Source of the DNA: JAUIGE01 sp045106685
GTDB taxonomy: Bacteria > Bacteroidota > Bacteroidia > J057
Reading direction: 5' to 3'
NCBI GenBank assembly: GCA_045106685.1
Contig: JBGCFB010000158.1
Span: 1 to 20,254, forward strand
DNA length: 20,254 nt
In this document: positions 1 through 6,970 of the stretch, in pieces
Position numbering within the stretch: the stretch's first letter is position 1
How the letters are laid out: each line of letters opens with the position of its first letter
Notes under the pieces: model-generated
The model's database searches: none
What the model saw: the letters and a program-made list of their open reading frames with translations, nothing else
Told to the model about the DNA's origin: nothing
Made by a program: the position numbers and the translations under genes

Positions 1-24
1 TTGCTCTGTTGGATTAATTTTTAC

Positions 25-88
25 GCTTGCTATACCTCTGTCAGTGCAAAATTTCATTGTCTATAGCACTGACAGAGGTAACGCAAGC
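25..88. repeat. Palindromic intergenic repeat, family 1, copy 1
   Basis: A perfect 14-bp inner stem pairs 34-47 (ACCTCTGTCAGTGC) with 66-79, around an 18-nt loop. It is flanked by 3-nt internal loops (31-33 and 80-82) and a perfect 6-bp outer stem (25-30 GCTTGC with 83-88 GCAAGC). The inner arm recurs almost unchanged at 13311-13356, so this is a repeat family and not a one-off hairpin. There is no T-run after it, so it does not look like a classic intrinsic terminator. It sits 18 nt upstream of the next start codon. Confidence 0.8.
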
Positions 89-106
89 CTTTGAGAACCA
101 ATTCAT

Positions 107-583
107 ATGCTAAAAATATACATCGCCCTTTTCCTTATTTCGGGTTTTGTTTTTGGACAAAATCAGGATAGCCTACATTTTTCCATAAAACAAAACTCGC
201 CAATCGTTCAGAACCTTGATTCCGTTTTGAATTTGATCGCTGAGGATGAGGAAGGGTTAGAAGTAGAAAAATCATCAGAACCTGAACCCCGTTTGGATGG
301 TCTTATGATTGGTTATTCTGAACCCCAACCGCTCAATGTGGATTCCGTTCGCGTCCTCATCGGCTATCCAAATGCTGAAATTGAAGGAACCGTAATCGTC
401 CGATTACTCATAGATGAAGAAGGAAATTGCAAAACGTATAAATTGATCAAAAAGGCCCATCCCTTGCTTTGGGAAGGAGTAGAACCATTTATTATGCTTA
501 TTCGGTTTAGACCTTTTATTAAAAATGGCAAACCGATCGGATTTTGGGTAACTGTTCCTTTTAATTTCAAAATCACTGATTAA
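107..583 (+). CDS. Small secreted TonB C-terminal-domain-like protein
   Basis: The 158-residue product begins with a signal peptide (about residues 1-18, hydrophobic core IALFLISGFVFG, predicted cleavage before QNQ). A low-complexity acidic stretch follows at about 45-60. The C-terminal ~80 residues read like a TonB_C domain: EGTVIVRLLIDEEGNCK is the first strand pair, then a helix, then FRPFIKNGKPIGFWVTVPFNF, which matches the usual P.xxNGKPV...tvpi.F ending. Classical TonB is an inner-membrane protein that passes proton-motive energy to outer-membrane receptors. This one lacks the proline-rich periplasmic spanner and seems to be released or lipid-free, so it more likely resembles the stand-alone periplasmic TonB_C proteins common in Bacteroidota, whose role is unclear. 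It appears monocistronic, lying between a palindromic repeat and the aldehyde dehydrogenase gene on the same strand. Confidence 0.75.
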   Translation: MLKIYIALFLISGFVFGQNQDSLHFSIKQNSPIVQNLDSVLNLIAEDEEGLEVEKSSEPEPRLDGLMIGYSEPQPLNVDSVRVLIGYPNAEIEGTVIVRLLIDEEGNCKTYKLIKKAHPLLWEGVEPFIMLIRFRPFIKNGKPIGFWVTVPFNFKITD

Positions 584-625
584 TTTCCCAAACCAAAACC
601 TTACTTTCATGATTAATAAAGCATC

Positions 626-1987
626 ATGAAAAGCATCAACCCCGCCACAGGCAAAATCATAAAATCATACGACCCGCACACGGCGGCGGAAGTAGGCCAA
701 AAGCTCCAAAAGGCTGATAAAGCATTCGTTTCCTGGTCGCGAACGAGCTTCGCAGAGCGGTCGGATATTCTGCAAAACGCAGCTAAAGTCCTGCGCGCTC
801 GCAAATCAGCCCTCGCCAAGCACATGTCGGAAGAAATGGGAAAGCTGATCGGTGAAGCGGAAAGCGAAGTGGAGAAATGCGCCTGGGTATGCGAGTTTTA
901 TGCTGAGAAGGCCGAAGGCTTTTTGGCACCAGAACATATAAAAACTGACGCCAGCAAGAGCATGACCGTCTGCCGCCCGCTTGGCCCGGTTCTCGCCGTG
1001 ATGCCTTGGAATTTTCCACTCTGGCAGGTCTTTCGGTTTGCAGCTCCAACGCTTATGGCGGGCAATGTTGGTGTGTTGAAGCACGCTTCCAATGTGCCCG
1101 GCTGCGCCCTCGATATTGAAGATATATTATTAGAAGCAGGCTTGCCTTTTGGCTGTTTTCAAACACTGCTCGTAGGTTCCGACCAAGTCGAGGCGATTAT
1201 CCAAAATCCGATTATCAAAGCGGTGACGCTTACGGGCAGTACGCCGGCCGGTCGAGCGGTAGCCGCCACTGCCGGATTATCCCTCAAAAAAACGGTGCTT
1301 GAACTCGGTGGCTCTGATCCATATATCATCCTCGCCGATGCTGATCTGGAACTCGCCGCAGATAAGTGCACGATCAGTCGTATGCTCAATGCCGGTCAGA
1401 GCTGTATCGCGGCGAAGCGCTTTATTGTAGAAGCGCCTGTTTACGATGAATTTATAGGACTTTTTTTCAAAAAACTCGAATCGTTCAAACTCGGAGACCC
1501 CGCCCAGAAAGAAACAACGCTCGGCCCTCAGGCTCGTGAAGACTTGCGAGATGAGCTTCATGAGCAGGTGATATCCAGTATTGACAAAGGAGCGAAGTGT
1601 ATCCTTGGCGGTAAAATTCCTGAAAGGAGCGGAGCGTTTTATCCTGCGACCATGCTGATCGATGTGAAGCCAGGAATGCCTGCGTACGAAGAGGAGCTAT
1701 TCGGTCCGGTTGCAGCAGTTATCAAAGCGAAAGATGAACAGGATGCGATCCGCATTGCAAATGATACTGAGTTCGGTTTAGGTGCAGCCGTATTTACACA
1801 GGACCTTGTCAAAGGAGAGCGTATTGCAGCAGATGAACTTCAGGCAGGATGCTGCTTTGTGAACGACTTTGTACGCTCGGATCCGCGCCTTCCTTTTGGT
1901 GGAATCAAAACAAGCGGCTATGGTCGTGAACTTTCTAAAGAAGGTATTCGCGAGTTTGTGAATGTGAAGACGGTGTATGTTGGGTAA
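626..1987 (+). CDS. NAD(P)-dependent aldehyde dehydrogenase, succinate-semialdehyde dehydrogenase (Sad/GabD) type
   Basis: This 453-residue cytoplasmic enzyme has the full aldehyde dehydrogenase fold. Landmarks are the PWNFPLWQ motif (127-134, with the oxyanion Asn129), cofactor lysine in LKHASN (Lys152), the TGSTPAGR cofactor loop (203-210), the general base Glu226 in LELGGSDP, and the catalytic Cys260 in NAGQSC. The short N-terminus (MKSINPATGK) and the LKHA motif, in place of the KPA of NADP-type GabD, fit the Sad/YneI group. That group oxidises succinate semialdehyde to succinate, linking 4-aminobutyrate or related C4 breakdown to the TCA cycle. Length is usual for the group. The substrate assignment rests on family resemblance only; no GABA transaminase or transporter lies nearby. 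It is followed by a strong hairpin at 2122-2153. Confidence 0.9.
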   Translation: MKSINPATGKIIKSYDPHTAAEVGQKLQKADKAFVSWSRTSFAERSDILQNAAKVLRARKSALAKHMSEEMGKLIGEAESEVEKCAWVCEFYAEKAEGFLAPEHIKTDASKSMTVCRPLGPVLAVMPWNFPLWQVFRFAAPTLMAGNVGVLKHASNVPGCALDIEDILLEAGLPFGCFQTLLVGSDQVEAIIQNPIIKAVTLTGSTPAGRAVAATAGLSLKKTVLELGGSDPYIILADADLELAADKCTISRMLNAGQSCIAAKRFIVEAPVYDEFIGLFFKKLESFKLGDPAQKETTLGPQAREDLRDELHEQVISSIDKGAKCILGGKIPERSGAFYPATMLIDVKPGMPAYEEELFGPVAAVIKAKDEQDAIRIANDTEFGLGAAVFTQDLVKGERIAADELQAGCCFVNDFVRSDPRLPFGGIKTSGYGRELSKEGIREFVNVKTVYVG

Positions 1988-2120
1988 TGGCGGCTGAAAA
2001 GAATTTTATACTAATCACAGCTTTTTTTTTTACTACTCTACATACTAAAGCCAAATAGTCGCCGTTTTTATTCACAGAGAAACATCAATTCTCCTTATTT
2101 TATTTAGCCGCCTTAGTTGT

Positions 2121-2154
2121 GAAAAGAGAGATGCCTTACGGTGTCTCTCTTTTG
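2121..2154. terminator. Strong hairpin after the aldehyde dehydrogenase, possible bidirectional terminator
   Basis: A perfect 10-bp stem pairs 2122-2131 with 2144-2153 (AAAAGAGAGA / TCTCTCTTTT). As RNA it extends through two G-U pairs and two G-C pairs to a UUAC tetraloop at 2136-2139, about 14 bp in all. The A-rich and T-rich ends give a short U-tract in either direction. It is the main structured element in the 256-nt gap 1988-2243. The rest of that gap holds a T9 run near 2024-2032 without a stem, and I see nothing else in it. Confidence 0.55.
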
Positions 2155-2243
2155 TCATATGTCCTCTGGCCGACGCAGCCTTTTTCGCCCTTTCTCGTTT
2201 TGTGTGGCGTGACTAATTATCTAACCACTAATTTTTCTAAAAC

Positions 2244-3245
2244 ATGAAGCTAACTCGCCTTTTATCGTTTGTAGCCGCCGTTTCGTTCGGCTTTAGCCTG
2301 ATGGGACAAGCCCCGCACATTCCCCTCGTAGAACATTTCACCAATACGCTTTGCTCACGGTGTCCTCCGAGTAATCGGGTTTTCTTTGGCGTTTTGGATA
2401 GCCTGGGAGACGATGTTCTTCACATTGCATATCATAGTCGCACACCATATACAGCATGTGTTTTTTATCAGCATAATCGCACGCAGGCCGATGCCCGTCG
2501 CGATCGCTACAGCGTAGGTTTTACTCCTCAGGCCATGCTCAATGGCACCTTTAATGGTGCAGGAGCAAGTATGCTAAGTACGAATCAGGCCCAGACCGCA
2601 TCTCAGGGCGGAAGCCCTATCCGCATCGATGTGCAGAGTCGCTGGCTGCCAGGTGACACCCTTGAAGTAGGAGCAAATGTTCATTTTGAAGGTGAATTAC
2701 CCGCTGGAAACTTCTCGCTTTTTGTGGCTTTGGTAGAACAAGAAATAGCCTACAATGCCCCAAATGGAGAATCCGAGCACCGTAATGTGTTTCGCTCTAT
2801 GCTATCGGGTGATGCGGGAGAAGCGATTCCTTCACTCGCTGCTGGCATGAGTACGGGTTTTTATTCGTGGAAAATTGCCAAACATCCCGACTGGGACAAA
2901 GAAGAAATGAAGGCAATCGCTTTTGTTCAAAACCCCCAAACCAGCGAAATCATCAATGCCGGAAGCGACGGAAAATCTCAGACGACCAGTATTGGCGCAG
3001 GACTTGATCCTGGTATTCGTATTGCTCCAAATCCGGCTCATGATCAGATTACAATAAACTGGGCAGCACAGGAAATCCCTGAAGCATCGCTCGAAATACT
3101 CGACATGCAAGGTCGCACGGTCAAGCATATCGGAAGTACAACTCCAGGCCAAAGCCTGAATATTCAGGATATTCCTCAGGGCATATATCTGCTCAGTATG
3201 CGTGCTGATGGACAAGTATGGAGCAAGCGTATTGTGGTGCAGTAG
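2244..3245 (+). CDS. Secreted Omp28-like protein with T9SS C-terminal sorting domain
   Basis: The 333-residue protein has a signal peptide (1-21, ending SLMG before Q). A thioredoxin-like N-terminal region follows, carrying VEHFTNTLCSRCPP with Cys37-x-x-Cys40, and later FTPQAMLNGT, the cis-Pro-type thioredoxin loop. This arrangement matches the Omp28-related outer-membrane proteins of Bacteroidota. The last ~75 residues (from about 259) form a type A Por/T9SS sorting domain: IAPNPAHDQITI, then a middle strand LEILDMQGRTV, then GIYLLSMRADGQVWSKRIVV. So the protein is probably exported by Sec, sent across the outer membrane by the type IX system, and released or attached to the surface. The redox or binding role of the CxxC motif is inferred. 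It stands alone, with a three-hairpin repeat starting 9 nt after its stop codon. Confidence 0.85.
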   Translation: MKLTRLLSFVAAVSFGFSLMGQAPHIPLVEHFTNTLCSRCPPSNRVFFGVLDSLGDDVLHIAYHSRTPYTACVFYQHNRTQADARRDRYSVGFTPQAMLNGTFNGAGASMLSTNQAQTASQGGSPIRIDVQSRWLPGDTLEVGANVHFEGELPAGNFSLFVALVEQEIAYNAPNGESEHRNVFRSMLSGDAGEAIPSLAAGMSTGFYSWKIAKHPDWDKEEMKAIAFVQNPQTSEIINAGSDGKSQTTSIGAGLDPGIRIAPNPAHDQITINWAAQEIPEASLEILDMQGRTVKHIGSTTPGQSLNIQDIPQGIYLLSMRADGQVWSKRIVVQ

Positions 3246-3253
3246 AGGCTCTT

Positions 3254-3376
3254 GGGGCGAGGCCTTAAAAGGCCTCGCAATAATGATAGTAGTTGAGGCT
3301 AAAGCCTTGTGAAATAATCAACAAGCTTTAGCCTGAAATACCTATTAAACTTGCCCGGTCTTTTAAGGCCGGGCAT
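3254..3376. repeat. Three-hairpin intergenic repeat, family 2, copy A
   Basis: Three hairpins follow one another. First, 3257-3278 (GCGAGGCCT / AGGCCTCGC). Second, 3296-3334 (AGGCTAAAGCCTTGT against ACAAGCTTTAGCCT, one bulged base). Third, 3352-3375 (TGCCCGG / CCGGGCA, continuing through one wobble to a TT loop). The segment 3261-3306 aligns to 8462-8508 with most positions identical, and the second hairpin aligns to 8524-8562, which defines a dispersed family. It fills the gap between the Omp28-like gene and the FAD gene, both on the plus strand. Confidence 0.75.
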
Positions 3377-3397
3377 AAACGGGCAGATAATATTTCC

Positions 3398-3405
3398 CAT
3401 CTTTG
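3398..3405 (+). promoter_or_regulatory. Possible -7 promoter element (CATCTTTG) at the FAD gene start
   Basis: CATCTTTG matches seven of eight positions of the Bacteroidota -7 consensus TAnnTTTG. If used, transcription would begin almost at the ATG at 3412 and give a leaderless or near-leaderless mRNA. I see no good -33 TTG at the right distance, so this is weak. Confidence 0.25.
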
Positions 3406-3411
3406 CCGGTG

Positions 3412-4965
3412 ATGGGAGAAAAAGTTCAAATTCAACTCAGGCCAGGATTGCAGGAAGACGAGTCGGCGATACGCCGCGCTACTGCTCGCCAACTCAATAT
3501 CGCTGAAGATCGCCTTCAGACATTAGTCGTGCGTCGCCGCAATATCGATGCGCGCAAGCGACCGATTTATGTGCTCCAGGTAGAAGCCTGGGTCGATGAA
3601 GCCGCCGAGCCGGAAACACCCTGGGAAATTCCTTTGAAGGACGTTTCGAATGCCAAACCTGTTCACATCGTGGGACTAGGGCCGGCAGGACTTTTTGCTG
3701 CGCTGCGCTGTATCGAGCAAGGCCTCAAGCCCGTCGTCATCGAACGCGGCAAAGCCGTGCGCCCTCGCAGGCGTGATCTCGCCGCACTCAATCGCGATGG
3801 CGAAGTCAATCCAGAAAGCAACTATTGCTTTGGTGAAGGAGGAGCAGGCACCTTCTCGGATGGCAAGCTCTACACCCGATCTAAAAAGCGAGGCAACTTG
3901 CAACGTGTGCTCGATATTCTCGTGCAATTTGGCGCGTCGCCGGATATACTCGTAGAGGCACATCCACATATTGGCACCAATAAACTCCCCGCCATTATCG
4001 AAGCCATGCGGGAAGCGATTATCGAGCATGGTGGTGAGGTGCGCTTTAATACAAAACTGACCGACCTCCGACTTACGAGTGACACGCTCAGTCATATCCA
4101 GACCAATGGCGATACCTGGGAAGAAATCGATGCGCTTATTTTGGCAACGGGCCACAGCGCGCGCGATATTTTTGAACTCCTTCATCGTCATAAAATCGAT
4201 ATTGAGGCAAAGCCTTTTGCCCTGGGTTTGCGCGTAGAACACCCGCAGGCTGTGATCGATAGCATTCAATATAGTTGCGGACCGCTTCGCCCCGATGGGC
4301 TTCCGGCGGCAGCTTATAATCTGGTCAAACAGATCGAAGATCGCGGCGTATATTCCTTCTGTATGTGTCCTGGTGGCATTATTTGCCCTGCCTCGACATC
4401 CAATGACGAAGTCGTGGTTAATGGCTGGTCGCCTTCTAAACGGAACACAGGATATGCCAATTCGGGCATCGTGGTAGAAGTACCGTTGGCGAGTTTGAAT
4501 CGTTCTGATGATCCGCTTACGGCGATGCGCTTTCAACAAATGGTAGAGCAAAAAGCCTTCAAGGCTGGCGGCGGAAAGCAGCAGGCTCCGGCGACGCGTA
4601 TGACTGATTTTTTGTCTGGTAAAATAAGCGGCTCTTTGCCTGAGTGCTCATATCTTCCAGGGATTGTTCCGGCAGACTTGCGACAGGTATTGCCCAAGCA
4701 GGTGTATCGTCGCCTGCAAGGCGGCTTCAAAGCTTTTGGCCAGCGCATGAAAGGCTATATAACCAGCGAAGCGGTGGTAGTGGGTGTGGAGTCACGCACG
4801 TCATCTCCGGTGCGCATTCCACGTGATCACAAGAGCCTTATGCATCCACAGGTAAAAGGGCTTTTCCCTTGCGGTGAAGGTGCTGGTTATGCCGGCGGAA
4901 TCGTCTCCGCGGCGATGGATGGTGAGCGCTGCGCGGTGGGAGTTGGAGTGATGTATAATGGGTAA
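3412..4965 (+). CDS. FAD-dependent dehydrogenase/oxidoreductase of the COG2509 type
   Basis: The frame opens with TTG at 3403, but ATG at 3412 (MGEKVQIQLRPG) is the better start and gives 517 residues. A small N-terminal domain (about 1-75, rich in Arg, with RRRNIDARKRPIYVLQVEA) precedes a Rossmann dinucleotide-binding motif VGLGPAGLFAALRCIEQG (about 87-104, GxGxxG) ending in the acidic IERG. Next comes CFGEGGAGTFSDGKLYTR (about 139-156), typical of this family. The C-terminal FAD-contacting segment is LFPCGEGAGYAGGIVSAAMDGE. These features fit the widespread uncharacterised FAD-dependent dehydrogenase family COG2509, whose substrate is unknown. It is cytoplasmic, with no signal peptide. It is convergent with the DUF2442 gene, whose end lies 8 nt away. 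Confidence 0.88.
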   Translation: MGEKVQIQLRPGLQEDESAIRRATARQLNIAEDRLQTLVVRRRNIDARKRPIYVLQVEAWVDEAAEPETPWEIPLKDVSNAKPVHIVGLGPAGLFAALRCIEQGLKPVVIERGKAVRPRRRDLAALNRDGEVNPESNYCFGEGGAGTFSDGKLYTRSKKRGNLQRVLDILVQFGASPDILVEAHPHIGTNKLPAIIEAMREAIIEHGGEVRFNTKLTDLRLTSDTLSHIQTNGDTWEEIDALILATGHSARDIFELLHRHKIDIEAKPFALGLRVEHPQAVIDSIQYSCGPLRPDGLPAAAYNLVKQIEDRGVYSFCMCPGGIICPASTSNDEVVVNGWSPSKRNTGYANSGIVVEVPLASLNRSDDPLTAMRFQQMVEQKAFKAGGGKQQAPATRMTDFLSGKISGSLPECSYLPGIVPADLRQVLPKQVYRRLQGGFKAFGQRMKGYITSEAVVVGVESRTSSPVRIPRDHKSLMHPQVKGLFPCGEGAGYAGGIVSAAMDGERCAVGVGVMYNG

Positions 4966-4973
4966 TGCCGTTT

Positions 4974-5186
4974 TTATGCAACAAGTAGCTGGGAAAACCT
5001 TGTTATTTCATCTTGTAAAAAAACCTTAAGGCTCAGGTCTTCATCTAATAATGGCCAATGAATGCCCATTCCTTCAGCAATTAGCTCGTAATGAGCCAAT
5101 TGTTCAGCATCCGCTTTTTCTAAAACAGCATACTTTGAAACGCGGCTTTTAATCACCTTTCCATTTGACAAGACAACTAATATCAA
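4974..5186 (-). CDS. DUF2442 protein, main part (probably frameshifted)
   Basis: The 70-residue product carries the DUF2442 signature: LVVLSNGKVIKSRVSKY, then EQLAHYELIAEGMGIHWP, then LLDEDLSLKVFL (usual form GxGIHWPxlDEDlSv.gLL). DUF2442 proteins are small cytoplasmic proteins of unknown function, often found beside DUF4160 genes as a suspected toxin-antitoxin-like pair; no DUF4160 gene is present here. The only start in frame is TTG at 5186, and an in-frame stop lies four codons upstream. The N-terminal ~15-25 residues typical of the family are therefore missing from this ORF. A short ORF ending 3 nt upstream in another frame could supply them (see 5189-5278). Confidence 0.72.
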   Translation of the reverse strand: MILVVLSNGKVIKSRVSKYAVLEKADAEQLAHYELIAEGMGIHWPLLDEDLSLKVFLQDEITRFSQLLVA

Positions 5187-5188
5187 GT

Positions 5189-5278
5189 CTAGGGTTTATG
5201 TGCGTGAAAAGCTTGTATACGAAGATTATCGCCAAAGATTAGCGCATCTAGAGAATCGTTAATTATATAATTATTCAT
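5189..5278 (-). pseudogene. Probable 5' fragment of the DUF2442 gene, separated by a one-base frameshift
   Basis: A 29-codon ORF starts at ATG 5278 (MNNYIINDSLDALIFGDNLR...) and stops at TAG 5189-5191, directly before the DUF2442 frame. The two frames can be joined only within plus-strand GGGTTT at 5192-5197, two homopolymers. One added base there would give about 100 residues running ...AFHAHKP-LDLILVVLSNGK..., the usual length and layout for DUF2442. The fragment alone has no recognisable domain, so the call rests on position, frame and the missing N-terminus downstream. A sequencing undercall would look the same. Confidence 0.45.
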
Positions 5279-5302
5279 CGTTCATTTCATCATTTAAACC
5301 CA

Positions 5303-6373
5303 TCATTCAAACTCATCAATCGCCGCAACTAGCCGCTTCATATCTTCCATGCTCGTCGCAGGAAAATTCGCGATGCGGAGTTGCTTTCCGCCTAGTTTGC
5401 CGTAGCCATCTCCGACGATAAGGCCTCGCTCTGCAAGGAATTTTCGTAAAGTCGCGCTTCGCTTGTGCTTCACGACGATGACCGTTTTTGACTGACAAGT
5501 AGGTCGCTTGACGTATGTTTTGAAGTCCGGGTTTTGGGCGAAATAGTCGTATAAAAATTGCGCCTTTTCTTCCGTCTCCTTGCGGATGACGTCTATCCCT
5601 TTTTTGTTCATGGCTTCCGCTACTTTTCCCAACAGAAATACGCCGAGCATATTAGGAGTTGCAGGCGTCTGATGCTTTTGGGCGTACTTGAGCATATTAT
5701 TCAAGCTATGGTACGTACCGGTAGTACGGCCACTGGAACGAATTTGCTCCTCGCGCTCCAGCAGGCGCGGGCCTGCCAGCAGCACTCCCAGACCAGCCGG
5801 TAAGCCAAAGGCTTTTTGAACCGAAAAATACGCTGCATCCACCATGTTCCAATCGAGGTTGGCGTAAGGCGCAGAGCTCACCATATCGACTGTGATCAAA
5901 GCACGTGAATAACCACGAAAACGGTAGATGTCTTCTTCACGGAGCATGACACCAGTCGACGTTTCATTATGTGTAAAATGAATAAGTCCCGTGTTCTGAG
6001 GAAGCGTAACATTGGCAAAGTCAAAGCTCTTGCCCCAATTCACGATCGTCGCTTCACTCAAAATATGGAGGTCTCTGGAAAAACGATAGAAGCGCTCCGA
6101 GAAGGCTCCGTTTACAAAATGGTAGCTCAAGCCCAGCGAGCAATTTTGTAACAAACGCTCCCAGACCTCATTTGCCGACCCGAAAAAGAAAACATTCCAG
6201 TCTTCAGGCAGTGCAAAAAGTTTCCGCACTTCTGCTACGGCATGCTTATGTACATCGACATAGGTTTTGCTGCGATGTGATGCTGAGAGAAACTGTTGTT
6301 CCAGGGCTTCATTGATCCAAGTGTCAATGCCTGGGTACAAAGCTGCAGGTCCAGGGGTAAAAAAGGTGTCCAT
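5303..6373 (-). CDS. Class V PLP-dependent aminotransferase, phosphoserine aminotransferase-like
   Basis: The 356-residue cytoplasmic enzyme has class V aminotransferase features: N-terminal FFTPGPAALYPG, ASHRSK (31-36), a phosphate/cofactor segment FFFGSANEVWE (62-72), HNETSTGV (135-142), Asp163 in TVDMVSS (pairs with the PLP pyridine nitrogen), and Schiff-base Lys187 in YFSVQKAFGLPAG. HNETSTG and SVQK.FG.PAG resemble phosphoserine aminotransferase, which makes 3-phosphoserine from 3-phosphohydroxypyruvate and glutamate. Opening and length differ from the typical SerC (NFxAGPa.LP...), so alanine-glyoxylate or another class V activity cannot be excluded. No serA or serB lies nearby. It is divergent from the GNAT gene across a 70-nt AT-rich gap. 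Confidence 0.82.
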   Translation of the reverse strand: MDTFFTPGPAALYPGIDTWINEALEQQFLSASHRSKTYVDVHKHAVAEVRKLFALPEDWNVFFFGSANEVWERLLQNCSLGLSYHFVNGAFSERFYRFSRDLHILSEATIVNWGKSFDFANVTLPQNTGLIHFTHNETSTGVMLREEDIYRFRGYSRALITVDMVSSAPYANLDWNMVDAAYFSVQKAFGLPAGLGVLLAGPRLLEREEQIRSSGRTTGTYHSLNNMLKYAQKHQTPATPNMLGVFLLGKVAEAMNKKGIDVIRKETEEKAQFLYDYFAQNPDFKTYVKRPTCQSKTVIVVKHKRSATLRKFLAERGLIVGDGYGKLGGKQLRIANFPATSMEDMKRLVAAIDEFE

Positions 6374-6443
6374 ATTTGTAACAAAATATGTGAATTCAGG
6401 CGAAAAATGCTATTTTCGAACAAAATCTAATCGCCACCCTTTC

Positions 6444-6905
6444 ATGTTGGAAATACGTCCCTATCGGCCCGAAGATGAAGATGCTGCTTTAGGCATTTTT
6501 AAAAGCTTACAATCAGACTTCTTTGCAGAGCAGGAAACGTCGACTTTTCGGCGCTGGCTCCACAAGTCGTATGACGCAGAGTATATGAAGTTTTATATTC
6601 TGGAAATCGATGGAAAAATCCAGGGCTGTGGTGGATTTGTAATTGATCCACAACGTCAGCAAGCTGTATTGGCCTGGGGTATGGTCCATAAGGAATACCA
6701 GAATTCAGGTCTTGGTACTGCACTCCTCGATTATCGCATTGCTAAAATCAAGGAGCATATGCCGGAAGGTAAAATCCTGACAATGGATACGACTCAGCTC
6801 ACAGCTCCTTTCTTTGAGCGTATTGGATTTCAGACTACGCGTATTCGCAAAGACTACCATCGCGAAGGACTTGACCGCTATGAGATGGAGTTGGTGATTG
6901 CTTAG
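6444..6905 (+). CDS. GNAT family N-acetyltransferase
   Basis: The open frame extends upstream to 6267, but that part overlaps the divergent aminotransferase and has no family character. The ATG at 6444 (MLEIRPYRPEDEDAALGIF) gives a normal 153-residue GNAT protein. It shows the N-terminal strand with RPYRPEDE, the beta4-alpha3 acetyl-CoA site MVHKEYQNSGLGTALLDYR (80-98, QxxGxG/A-type pyrophosphate loop at 86-91), and the C-terminal FFERIGFQTT turn (123-132). It would transfer an acetyl group from acetyl-CoA to an unknown amine. No neighbour suggests the substrate. It ends 65 nt before the next plus-strand gene. Confidence 0.85.
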   Translation: MLEIRPYRPEDEDAALGIFKSLQSDFFAEQETSTFRRWLHKSYDAEYMKFYILEIDGKIQGCGGFVIDPQRQQAVLAWGMVHKEYQNSGLGTALLDYRIAKIKEHMPEGKILTMDTTQLTAPFFERIGFQTTRIRKDYHREGLDRYEMELVIA

Positions 6906-6970
6906 TGTAAAAACCACTTACTTCCATTATCTTGTAGGCTCGACGTTGTTTTATTCCAAGCAAAATTCTC

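Noticed and set aside
2015..2040. T9 run after the aldehyde dehydrogenase as an intrinsic terminator
   Set aside because: No stem precedes the run; the hairpin at 2122-2153 is a better candidate.
2131..2247. 38-codon ORF (MPYGVSLLSYVLWPTQPF...) ending over the start of the Omp28-like gene
   Set aside because: Its start lies inside the strong hairpin at 2122-2153, and its composition (Phe, Leu, Thr, Pro) looks like translated AT-rich spacer. No support for a real gene.
3676..4551. 291-codon open frame on the minus strand
   Set aside because: It is antisense to the FAD-dependent oxidoreductase gene, whose family motifs are clear. The antisense product is rich in Arg, His and Cys and has no recognisable domain.
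5185..5262. Plus-strand reading KSRVYVREKLVYEDYRQRLAHLENR before a stop at 5262
   Set aside because: It looks protein-like, but it has no start codon nearby and is antisense to the DUF2442 5' region, which explains the open frame.
6267..6443. Upstream extension of the GNAT frame to ATG 6267
   Set aside because: The extension overlaps the start of the divergent aminotransferase and has no GNAT features; ATG 6444 gives a normal family length.
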